Assembly: GCF_021155775.2 (NCBI RefSeq)
Contig: NC_060233.1
Location: 20,060,037-20,124,036 of the forward strand
DNA from: Neodiprion pinetum
Taxonomy: Eukaryota; Arthropoda; Insecta; Hymenoptera; Diprionidae
DNA: 64,000 nucleotides
Direction of reading: 5' to 3'
Within the stretch, counting starts at the first letter, position 1, and each line of letters opens with the position of its first letter. Positions 11,139 through 20,246 of the stretch are shown here, one piece after another. The translations under genes were made by a program, and so were the position numbers. A model generated the notes under the pieces. It saw only the letters and a list, made by a program, of their open reading frames with translations, was not told the DNA's origin and made no database searches.

Positions 11139-11655
11139 GCAACCGATTTGGTGTAATGAGAAGCAATAACAATACCAGCTGAGAGAAATGTCACAGAGAC
11201 ACAGTAAAAGGTCGTGTAGATACTAACACACCGCATAAATCGAACTTACAGTAGACACGCACACGCTGAAGCACACGGGAACCAAGCATTGACGTAAACA
11301 GGTACTTAAGATTAATTCCAGCTTCAGAGTATTATTTGAGAGAAATTCCCTAGCGGTCGTCCAATGGGAAGAGGGAAGGTAGCGTAGGAGTTGTAAACAG
11401 CAAATCGTCCGTCCGTTAACTGCCAAGTCCTTCCAGTCAATAATTTTAGGTTATAGGACACCAGTCTTCAGTTTATTGCCTCATCTCGTAGCTCAAAAGA
11501 TAGAGCAACGACGATTTTTAGCTCAAATTTTGCGTGAGCGACGGGGGAGGAAAAAAACCTGGAAGCAGAGCCCTAAAAACGGGCAGGGAACAGCAGAAAA
11601 TGGGCAGAACGGGAGAGCAACAGAAATTTAACCAGACAGGTACTCACCGATCCAA
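11139..11655 (-). other. 5' leader of CR1-like copy 2 and unassigned sequence
   Basis: No coding signal. The first part should be the 5' UTR of copy 2; the element's 5' end cannot be located without a second copy to compare. The right half runs into a long GA microsatellite. Confidence 0.4.
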
Positions 11656-11942
<287 letters not shown>

Positions 11943-12448
11943 GCAAACAAGAAGGCGATCGAAGGAGAAGCTTACAGGATCGATGCAAGTAATTCGATCA
12001 TGGATAGTAACATAAAATACAAGAGTGTACAATAGATCCAATGATAGTAGTATAACATAACAGAAGTATAACACAATAAAAAGGATATATTATTGACTAT
12101 CGAACCAGAAAGATAAAGTAAATAGATAGTTAACTAATAACAGATATACAATTCAGAGTTGACAATCGTTGAAAATGATGATGGTTTATAATTTAAAGAA
12201 CCGACGGTAGGAATAAAATAATAGCGCACAATTAGATACATACAGGATAAGAATAGGTAGTACAAGAAAATATATAAAATAAATTATGAATAGTAATAAA
12301 ATTAAGAATAACAATGAGAATAAACGTAAAACATAATAAAACGGAAATAGAAATAGATTGAGAAATAGAACAACAGTGGATAGACGAATACCAGATAATT
12401 TATAGTTTCTCCACGCTGTGAAGTTTCCTACTCTACGGCCGCTGCCAA

Positions 12449-12665
12449 TCATAGCCTAGATATTATTTGGGTCACGGAAAAGCCTGATTCTGCTGCTAGG
12501 AGATAGTGATGGAGCTTAGGTTTGAAAACTTCAAGCGACGGGGAGTTTTTTAGGGACGATGGAAGGCTGTTCCAAAACCACAAGGCAGATAAGAGAAAGG
12601 AGTTTTGGTAGACCGCTGTCCTGGCCAACGGAATAGGCAGCATCATGCCCTGAAAAGAGGCCGCT
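12449..12665 (-). pseudogene. CR1-like ORF2 C-terminal tail, copy 3 (right of the insertion in element sense)
   Basis: This frame encodes the last 65-70 residues of the reverse transcriptase tail, including RTAVYQNSFLLSALWFWN and NSLPSSLK, which match the tail of copy 2 in position and sequence type. Its 5' end meets the Penelope-like element exactly at the 13-bp duplication, and joins in register to the sequence ending at 14921. The stop at 12449 is natural. The following 12448-11943 is A/T-rich 3' UTR with no gene. Confidence 0.8.
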
Positions 12666-12678
12666 AATCTCGATGATC
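12666..12678. repeat. Target-site duplication, left copy (Penelope-like element)
   Basis: AATCTCGATGATC matches AATCTGGATGATC at 14921-14933 with one mismatch. Both are CR1-like ORF2 sequence encoding the same residues, which shows the direction and order of insertion. Confidence 0.8.
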
Positions 12679-12762
12679 TATTATTGAATCTTGGTGAGCG
12701 GTCAATTATATATAAACGTATTTTTTGTTAACGTTTCGGCCCGGATATGGGCCCTCCTCAGA
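12679..12762 (-). repeat. Penelope pseudo-LTR piece, left
   Basis: Begins TATTATTGAATCTTGGTGAG and contains GTTAACGTTTCGGCCCGG. It is an inverted match of 14808-14888. The 399-bp element at 40568-40966 carries related sequence at both ends. Confidence 0.8.
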
Positions 12763-12765
12763 ACG
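12710..12765 (-). ncRNA. Hammerhead-ribozyme-like motif
   Basis: On the minus strand CTGAGGA (CUGANGA core) is followed by a GGCCC/GGGCC stem II, then GAAA, then a short CGT/ACG helix III. Short-helix-III hammerheads are known in Penelope-like pseudo-LTRs. I could not define a convincing stem I, so self-cleavage is inference. Confidence 0.6.
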
Positions 12766-12778
12766 ATTTATTTATGTA

Positions 12779-13390
12779 ACTGTCAAGAACAAAATAAAAT
12801 TTTTTATAAGAAAAGTACAATCAGACATTAAATGCTGTAGATGTAATACTCTTAAGGCTATTGTATATTATGGGTTAGTGAGTACAATTTTGATTAATTG
12901 AAAAAACTAGGCTCAGAGAGTAATTTACCTTTTTATAGTAAGGGAACTAAGATACAGTCGAATTCATTAAATACAATTTGTCGAGACAACGTTCTTCACG
13001 TAACAGTAGTCAATGTCAGCTCCTCCGGTTGTTTAAAGTGTAGGAGTTACAAATTACAGGTAATTAATTAAAAAGATTAAAAAAACTATGTATCCTAACT
13101 GTCTATAGGTCAACGTAATAAAAAGGTTTTAAAGAGGGTTTTTGTAGCAGTTAAATTAGTTTACTCAATGTCCAAGAAACTGGTACTGGGATCTTTATGA
13201 CTCTGTTCTCCATGTCTAACAATAGTTTTGTTGAACCGGTTGGGTCAACTGGTGAATAACGACTGATGGGAGAAATAAATATGACCCAGAGTGAAGGTGA
13301 ACCAGATATAAACATATGTACAAAAAAACAAAAAAATTATGTAAATAAAACTGTGCCATGGGGACAATAATTTTATGTGTATAGTTAAGG
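12779..13390 (-). other. Penelope 3' non-coding region
   Basis: Roughly 600 bases, A/T-rich, between the end of the GIY-YIG frame and the hammerhead-like motif. No gene or RNA feature is recognised. Confidence 0.5.
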
Positions 13391-14137
13391 TTAAACAATA
13401 TGTGATATGTGGTCGGAGATTAGCGGTTTGTAAATATTACTAAGATGGTCAACATCTTGTCTAAGGTTAACGGAATTAGTGTGTCCTACAATATTGCACA
13501 TTTCTAATAATAACCTTTTGAAATAATTAGGTTCTTCACAAAGGATGTTTGTATTGTCGTAGCTGAAAGTATGTTGTTTATTGGTCACATGTTTTGTTAG
13601 AGCAGTGTGACGTTCTTCATTCTCATGTAGTTTGCGTTGATGTTCTTTGATTCTGGTGTTTAAGTGGCGGCCAGTTTGTCCGATATAAACTTGATTGCAA
13701 TCATTGCACGGTATTTTGTACACAACATTGGATCGTTTGCCCATGGGGATCCTATCTTTTCCCGGATCAAAGACTATTTGTAAGTCTTTTGAATTTTTTT
13801 CCACAAACTTGACATTGTGTTTGGTAAATAGACGGTTCAGTGACTCAAAGAGACCAGATAAGTATGGGATGGGAATAAATGTAGTAGCAGGTCTATTGTT
13901 GTCGTCTGCGGGAGGAGAGTCAATGTTATTGTCAAGTAAATTGTTGATATGGGAGCGTCTCTCACTTATATGTTTGTGTAATAGGCCGTGAGGATAATCA
14001 TTCCATCTTAATATATTATATATGAGTGACAGATTTTTTTCATGGAATTCTGTACTTGAAAGTTTGATGGCTCTGTCAACAAGATTAAAGATAGTGCCTA
14101 TTTTGTAGGACATCGGGTGGTGGGAATTAAAATTCAA
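13391..14137 (-). pseudogene. Penelope-like GIY-YIG endonuclease domain with RT C-terminus
   Basis: The frame contains VVYKIPCNDCNQVYIGQTGR, which gives the two halves of the GIY-YIG motif (VYKI and VYIG) with a CX2C insert typical of Penelope-like elements. RIKEHQRKL and a downstream His/Asn-containing helix follow. This nuclease nicks the target for priming. It is in frame with the RT segment upstream (14207-14689) but separated from it by two stops, TGA at 14207-14209 and TAG at 14168-14170, so the single original protein is broken. The stop at 13391 is natural. Confidence 0.9.
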
Positions 14138-14206
14138 ATATCTTCGAGACCAGGTTTTTTTGTGGAACTAATCTGTTTTGATTTTAGTGTTCTTGTGTAT
14201 CAGCAA

Positions 14207-14805
14207 TCAATCTAGGAAATTGATGGCGTTATTATCTTCTATTTCAATGGTGAATTGTAGTCGTGGATGATATTGGTTGAAAATATTCGATGTGTAATCT
14301 ATTTTTTCTTTAGGGACTGCAGTTAGAATATCGTCTACATATCGGAAGTAGAAGGGTAAATCAAAATCTAGATTGCTGATGCATGACCTTTCTAGGTCTT
14401 CCATTACAAGATCTGACAGAATTGGAGAGAGAGGGGAACCCATGGGCAACCCAAATTGTTGTGCATATGTGTCATTGTTAAATTTAAAGATTGCCGAATC
14501 GAAACAAATGTTTAACGCTTTAACTAGTTCACTAAGTGGAATTGGGATCTTTTTATCCAGAGAGGCCCAACGGTTTTCTACTGCATGCATAGCAAGGTCT
14601 GTCGGAACATTGGTGAAAAGAGATATTACATCTAGCGATATTAGAATGTAGTTGTCTGGAATAATCAATTTTTTTATTGTTTCAACCAATGTAAAGCTAT
14701 CTTTGACTCTGGAGGTGGGGGGTGGAGGGGGGGGGGGGGTCGATATTTGTGGTGAGCCATGAATTGATTAACTTGGATAAGGCGTAAGTCGGGCTGTTGA
14801 CAAAA
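14207..14805 (-). pseudogene. Penelope-like reverse transcriptase, 5'-truncated
   Basis: The catalytic palm is visible: ISLDVISLFTNVP (motif A), FGLPMGSPLSPI (motif B) and FRYVDDILT (motif C, YVDD). An upstream piece (14700-14805) encodes NSPTYALSKLINSWLTTN in another frame; a C-rich tract on the minus strand at about 14715-14740, encoding polyproline, causes the frameshift. RT sequence before this is missing, so the insertion is truncated. The enzyme would make cDNA directly on the nicked target. Confidence 0.9.
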
Positions 14806-14807
14806 GA

Positions 14808-14888
14808 GACGGGCCCGTATCCGGGCCGAAACGTTAACAAAAAATACGTTTATATATAATCGACCGCTCACCAACATTCAATAATAGA
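14808..14888 (+). repeat. Penelope pseudo-LTR piece, right (inverted)
   Basis: GGGCCGAAACGTTAACAAAA and CGACCGCTCACCAACATTCA are the reverse complement of the left end, with few differences. The CUGANGA half of the hammerhead core is replaced by other sequence here. The 14889-14920 tail GAGAATTCTCACCCTT recurs at the right end of the 40568-40966 element. Confidence 0.75.
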
Positions 14889-14920
14889 TTATACACGAGG
14901 TGGAGAATTCTCACCCTTCA

Positions 14921-17673
14921 AATCTGGATGATCGTCGCGTACTACGATCATCCTCAGGGATTAACTTATTTAGATAAGATGGCCTAGACATTACGAGCAC
15001 TTGATAGAAGAGACATCCAATAAAATAAAGCCTATGGTTCACGACAGAGAGCCATTGGAGCTTGACACGATGAGGGGTTATATGGATGTCTCTCCGCAGG
15101 TTAAGGATATATCCAATGCCACTATTTACCAGTGTTTGTAACTTGAGATTTAAGTACTCTGTGGCATCATGGTAGACTAAACTAGAGTAATCAGTGTAAG
15201 GCATGATGAGCGCATGGACTAGCATGGCCTTCACCTGAGGAGAGAGCATATCGCCCCTGTGTTTGAGCCTATAAAGCGAGGCATAGACTTTTCTCGACAC
15301 TTGCGCTACGTGTCCATTCCAGGATAGGTCCGCAGATATATGAACACCGAGATTTCGGACTGTGTCAACGAAAGGCACAGCTTTACCATCGATGATAATC
15401 AGTGGTTTTGATTGGTGTTTTAATTGCTCAACATAGGCAGAACTACCTAAAATAATTGCCTTAGTTTTGCTGACGTTTAACTTCAGGCCATTTGTCCGGG
15501 CCCAATCCGCGACTGATTTCGCGTCCAGATTCAATTTGGTTATGGCCTCTGTAATGCAACTGGGTGAGGCATGCAGATAGATCTGAAGATCATCGGCGAA
15601 GATTACATGCATACCTCAACCCGAGTCCAACATCATTTATAAATATCAGAAAGAGCAGCGGCCGAAGAACAGAACCCTGCAGCATCCCGGAGCTGTTGGG
15701 CAGAAAAGTAGAGTGGTGGCCGCTAAGATCTTGCACGGACAGGGTTCTACCTGTAAGGTAGGACTGAAACCACTCTATCGCCTCATTGGAAAAGCCATAA
15801 TCCTTGAGCTTGGTCAGGAGCAGTCTTTGATTAATACTATCGAACGCTCTACTGAAATCAACCATCAAGAGAACGGTAATACACCTATCATCAACAGCTT
15901 TCCGTGCATCATCAAGCACCTTGAGGATAGCAGTCTGGGTGCTATGGTGTTTTCGAAAGCCGGCCTGCACCGGGTCCAGAATGTTATTTTGGTCTAAGAA
16001 GTTAGTAACTTGCTCTGACACTAATCTTTCAAGTACTTTGACCACGTGACTGAGATTTGCTACAGGCCTTGTGTCCGACTCGGATCTGGGTGGGTAAGAT
16101 TTGCTCAGAGGAATGATGTAAGCAGTTTTCCAAATGGTCGGGAACAAACAGGAGGACATCGATGCATTGAAAAGGTCAGTGAGGCGCGGTACTAGTATTG
16201 ACAAAAGATCTCTTATATGGATCAGCTTGATGCCGTCAGGGCTTTGACCACGCGAACTTGTGAGAAAGGATTTCAAGATTTTCGATACCTGCTGGTCCGT
16301 GACATGAAAAAACGCAAAATTGGAATTTACACTTGGTTGCTGAGTCAAGATAAGTGCTTGTTCTGACGCTGAGCAAGGAGAGTGGGCACTTGTCACCGAA
16401 GAATAATAAGTGTTCAATTGATCTGCCGAAAAATGGTGGAGCGGAGATGACGATTCCGTATTTATGGCAATGAGACCCTGACGTCCAAGTTCCGCCCAGA
16501 TGCTATTTGGACTGGTAAGTTTAGCTAGCCGCTCCTTATAGTAGAGATTTTTCGCACGTTTTATATCATGCTTGACCTGTCTCCGGATGACTAGAAACTG
16601 ACTGAAGAGTTCATTCGAGTTAAGACGCTTGGCAGCTGCGTAGGTTTTATTCCGCAGTTTGATGCTACATTTGAGCTCTGGTGTAAGCCAGCCAGCAGGA
16701 GGTTTACCTACTTCACGTGTGATTAGTGGAGCCAGATCATCAAGCGCAGTCACGATAGAGCGACACAGCATCTCTGTATAGAGATCGAGATCTGGGTTTG
16801 CACTTATATGCTCTAGTGCATTGTTTAGAGTTGAGAGAACGTTATTCCGAAGGGCATTGACATCACACCCTCGAAAATCGCGATATATTTTGACACTCTT
16901 GGCGAAGGTCTTGATTTGCAACCTATATTCTAGCCCGAGTAGTTTGTGACCCACTATAAACGGAGATGAGGACTAATCATGTGAAATTAGTTTCTCAGCT
17001 GAGTCCAATATGAAGACATCCAGCCATGAGTCCGAGTGGGCCGTATGATGTGAACTTCCATGGGGAACAAGAAAGAGCGACTGACTATAAATAAGATCTC
17101 GCAGATAATCTGCCTCAAAGTTCTGTCTGTTTAGATCACAATTTGAATCTCCAGTGATTATGACATTAGTATAGTGATGAAAGAATTTGTCGAACTCCAC
17201 TAGAAAGGCGTCTATAAAACGCTCTTTGGCCTACGATAGATGACGACAAATAATATTTTATCATTCTGAACTGTCAGCTCAAGTATTAGGAATTCTGCAG
17301 AATTTGTAAACAGAGATGAAGATGAATTCAAGGTCTTGCATTTTATGGATTTGTGGACATACACGCCCACTCCTCCTCCTATTTTACCGAGTCTGTCATT
17401 CCGCAAGTAGCAATAATCGCTAATGGTCACCACATCACTAGCAATGTCCGTGTGTAGTTATGTTTCAGTGACAGAAATTACATGGAAGAATTTTTCGGAG
17501 AAGTGAGATCTTATCAGATCGATCTGGGCCAGTAAGGAGTTCGCATTGAAGCTGGCAATCCTCATGTTGTGATAGTTTGGGCCAGCTGAACCGCCTGAAG
17601 AGTTTGCACCGTCAGAAGCGGCTCCTGTAGACCCCGCAATAGTCTCCTCTGTCGGCAAATCCCCTGGGTGGCG
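14921..17673 (-). pseudogene. CR1-like ORF2: endonuclease and reverse transcriptase, copy 3
   Basis: The endonuclease starts with IASFNANSLLAQIDLI and includes TGDSNCDL. The RT (16954-15590) has GMLQGSVLRPLLF, and the palm FADDLQIYLH lies at about 15590-15603. Damage: TAA at 17458-17460 where a conserved Trp follows TET, a frameshift near 17210, TAG at 16973-16975 and a frameshift just before the palm at about 15612. The last residues before the Penelope insertion are RRSSRFE. This copy is less like copies 1 and 2 than they are like each other, so it is a separate subfamily. Confidence 0.85.
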
Positions 17674-17676
17674 TCA
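17671..17676 (-). promoter_or_regulatory. ORF1 stop in ORF2 frame, TGA-CGC
   Basis: The ORF1 C-terminus (SEADLDLL, then a nine-residue tail) ends at TGA followed by CGC. The same frame stays open for 71 codons into the endonuclease. The first ATG in frame is inside the conserved start of the endonuclease. Confidence 0.55.
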
Positions 17677-18652
17677 ATCTCTCGGAACAGGAACTAACAA
17701 GTCTAGGTCCGCCTCCGAGTTGATAATAAGTTTATCTGCCCCTTCGCTTTTCTTCACATGGACAGTTCCATCCTGCATTCACACAAAGCGATAGCCACAT
17801 TCCTTTGCCCGAGTCTTGACTATCGCTAAGAATCTCATTTATAAGGGGGGAAGATGTTCATTGATGAAAACTGGTGTATGCGGGTGGTTTCCGGCAAGAC
17901 TGATCTCATCAGCATGGATGGCACCTTTCGCCCGCTTGGCTGACAGAATCTCGTTCCGGCATTGTACAGTCCGTAGACGGAAGAGGATCATTCTGGGCTT
18001 ATTTGTGACTTTGGTGCTTCTAATACGAGTAGCTTCAATGAGCTCATTGCGAGTAGGTATGATTTCAAGTTGCCTGAGCAAGGACCTGAAAACGTCTTTG
18101 AGATTTTCGGACTCCAGCTCAGGGACTCCAGATACTAACAAATCACACTAGATTTTTCATTTCCAGATTTTTCAGGCGATCCCGAAGTTCTGCGTTAGAC
18201 TCTACAACCTGCCGGACATCCACATGGTGACTTTGTTGGACATTCTCAAGTTCATCTAGGCGAGCTGCGTGCGCTCGATTTTCTGCAGCTGCCGCTTCTT
18301 TTTTAGCAGCTAGCTCTGCGTTCAGGTCAGCAGTTGATCGCGAGAGTGCATCAACTTTCGATGACAGTTCGTCCACCCTAGCTGGTAGGGCCAAGAGCCC
18401 ATCAATTTTTGACTCTAAATCAGCTTGTTTTCGCTAAGACTCCCTAAGCATTTCCGCATTCGCTTCAATCGCCGCAGGAACAGTCTCTAAGCTGGGTTGA
18501 TGTGCCGGAGAGGAAACAGTGGTGCGATTTGAGATAGTAGACTGTATACACCGCATGTTAAACTCCGAAAGTTCAGATGCACTCAGGGCGGATTTCCCCT
18601 GTGCTGGGGCTACCACCTGAGGTAAAACGTTGTTACCCTTGTCCATCTCCAT
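17674..18652 (-). pseudogene. CR1-like ORF1 with long coiled coil, copy 3
   Basis: From ATG at 18652 the protein has a Ser/Ala-rich start and then a strong heptad-rich coiled coil (LSSKVDALSRSTADLNAEL) at roughly residues 85-165. An RRM-like part begins with LLVSGVPELE, and an FP25K-like tail includes VFINEHLPPL and INSEADLDLL. I see no PHD-like finger, unlike copies 1, 2 and 4. It carries an in-frame TAG at 18434-18436, a frameshift near 18147, a TAA near 17839 and a TGA near 17779. The natural stop is TGA at 17674-17676, in the ORF2 frame. Confidence 0.7.
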
Positions 18653-18872
18653 AAACGTTCCTCCATGCTACAGGTCTCTCGGGGGCGCGACTCCCCGTAC
18701 CGCGCCGGAACATAGCACGGCCCATGAGGTCGCCTCGGGGACAGTCCGTTGGGCCTGTGCCTACTTCAGTCCCCCTTGACTTACTCGATGTACGCGGGGT
18801 CGTCACGTCCCGAACGAGGGATTAAACCCCCTCGCCACCTGCGGTAATCGTTATTATCATTATTATCAATAT
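18653..18872 (-). other. GC-rich 5' leader of CR1-like copy 3
   Basis: Unlike its A/T-rich surroundings this stretch is GC-rich, as 5' UTRs of non-LTR elements with internal promoters often are. No gene is present. Confidence 0.45.
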
Positions 18873-18898
18873 GTTGTCGTTGTCGTTGTCGTTGTCGC

Positions 18899-18947
<49 letters not shown>

Positions 18948-18948
18948 A

Positions 18949-18980
<32 letters not shown>

Positions 18981-18990
18981 ATTGTTGTTG
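18873..18990. repeat. (TTGTCG)n hexanucleotide microsatellite
   Basis: About 18 tandem TTGTCG units with occasional variants, ending in TTGTTATTG units. It separates the divergent CR1-like copies 3 (minus) and 4 (plus). Confidence 0.95.
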
Positions 18991-19301
18991 TGCTAGATGC
19001 CATGCAGAGTGTACGTATTTTCTTATTATGCTCGTCGTTTTATTAAAGTTGAAGTAGTTTCTTTCTAAGAGTATCGTCTGGTGTGGTGTAATTCTGTTGC
19101 AAAAAAAAAAACTTCTGATTTTGTAAATTAATAAAGTTGCGTGATAGCTTGTGAATCCATCAAGTGCGGCTTAAATATATTTCTGGCTTTTGCGTTGAGG
19201 TTAGAAAAGTGTTGTGGCCCGGGTTACTCAGCTGATTTTCGTGGTTGTCGCCAGTGTCAAGAGGCGCTATTTACTGACTCGGCTCTAACTGTTTAGCCAA
19301 A

Positions 19302-20243
19302 ATGACTAAGATAACGTTTGCGCTTTGTTTTGAGTTCATCGATCGTGCTTCATAGGGAATTACCACAGGGGCATCATGTAAACACAGCTTTCATTCAGAA
19401 TGTGCTTGTGTCAGACTTAATGTTGACAGTAAGCGTTTGGCGACTGTTAAGCTGCAAACAAAGTGTCCAGTATGTGAAGTTACTGATAGCTCGGTGATTG
19501 ACTTATTGCGTGCTATTAATACGAAGCTGGATGGATTTGGAGAGCAGATTCAAAAGGTTACTGCTGAGGTTGCTCCGCTTCGTGTTGATTTTCAGGCGCT
19601 CAACACTGCTCACGGTGCAACTAATGTTAAAGTTGACTCTGTCTCAGTGATGGCGGATGATCTGCAACTTCGGCTCGCTGCTATTGAGTCAAACCCAGTT
19701 GAAACTAAGCTGTCTTTGGCTGATGAAGCTGTTTTTTTGCGTGCAGCTTGTGAGCAGGTATCAAATCAGCTGGTTGTCAGCGGTCTGTTTGAAGCTGAAG
19801 GAGAAGATGTTAAGTTGCCTTTCGGATCTCTCATCGGAGTCCTTGGTGTCACGCTGAATGAGGATGAGCTTGTGGATGCTTTCAGGATCTGTACGAGGCG
19901 TCTTGCTGCAGGATCTTGTTGTAGTGGTCTAGCCGGGCCGCGCACGATCGCTGTTACTATGAAAAGTAAGGATGCCTGCAAGAAGATTATTGATGCCAAG
20001 AAGGGAAAGCGTGACTTGAATGCTAAACAGGTGGATCAATCTTTGCCTGAGGTTAAGGTTTATGTCAACTTTCGTCAACCTGCCCAACTTCACCAGCTTA
20101 AGGACCGTGTCATAAAAGCATTTCCGCGTGTAGACCACAAGCACATTTGGATCTCTGATGGTGCTGTTTTTCTTAGGAAGTCGCAATCTGATCGGCCGGT
20201 TAGAATTCTGCCGTCCACGGACTTGCAGCAACTAGCTATTTAG
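19302..20243 (+). pseudogene. CR1-like ORF1, copy 4
   Basis: From ATG at 19302 the first 65 residues form a Cys/His finger (HSFHSECACVRLN, then CPVCEV), interrupted by an in-frame TAG at 19353-19355. From 19356 to 20243 the frame is open: a heptad-rich middle, an RRM-like region (QLVVSGLFEAEG), a pair-rich basic stretch and an FP25K-like end with VYVNFRQPAQLHQLKD and LPSTDLQQLAI. The overall order matches copies 1 and 2. It should bind element RNA. The stop is TAG followed by CTA, in frame with ORF2. Confidence 0.75.
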
Positions 20244-20246
20244 CTA
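20241..20246 (+). promoter_or_regulatory. ORF1 stop in ORF2 frame, TAG-CTA
   Basis: The stop TAG is followed by CTA, and the frame continues with no further stop for 110 codons, through the first endonuclease block (VLNVCSLNAQSLMAHF). The first ATG is inside that block. The stop codon differs from the other copies but the following CTA is kept. Confidence 0.6.

Larger units (their letters stand above)
6916..11460 (-). mobile_element. CR1-like non-LTR element, copy 2
   Basis: The most complete of the four: 5' leader, intact ORF1 (11138-10185), ORF2 (10184-7272) in the same frame, a 3' UTR of A/T-rich pentanucleotides, and a short hairpin before the ATCT/CT tail. Only two in-frame stops disable ORF2. 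The 5' edge is approximate. It lies head-to-tail behind copy 1. Confidence 0.8.
12679..14920 (-). mobile_element. Penelope-like element (RT plus GIY-YIG endonuclease)
   Basis: A 2.24-kb element with a minus-strand reverse transcriptase joined to a GIY-YIG endonuclease, the defining pairing of Penelope-like elements. The ends carry inverted copies of an 80-90 bp pseudo-LTR piece. The RT is N-terminally truncated, since RT motifs preceding the first segment seen here are absent, so it is a 5'-truncated insertion, as is usual for the group. A 13-bp target duplication flanks it. Confidence 0.9.
11943..18845 (-). mobile_element. CR1-like non-LTR element, copy 3, split by a Penelope-like element
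   Basis: ORF1 (18652-17674) and ORF2 (17673-14921 plus 12665-12449) lie on the minus strand. A Penelope-like element at 12679-14920 interrupts ORF2 near its C-terminus and is flanked by a 13-bp duplication of element sequence. A GC-rich 5' leader extends to about 18845 and a 3' UTR to about 11943. Confidence 0.75.

Noticed and set aside
18873..18990. CRISPR-like array
   Set aside because: Simple 6-bp tandem repeat without spacers; eukaryotic context.
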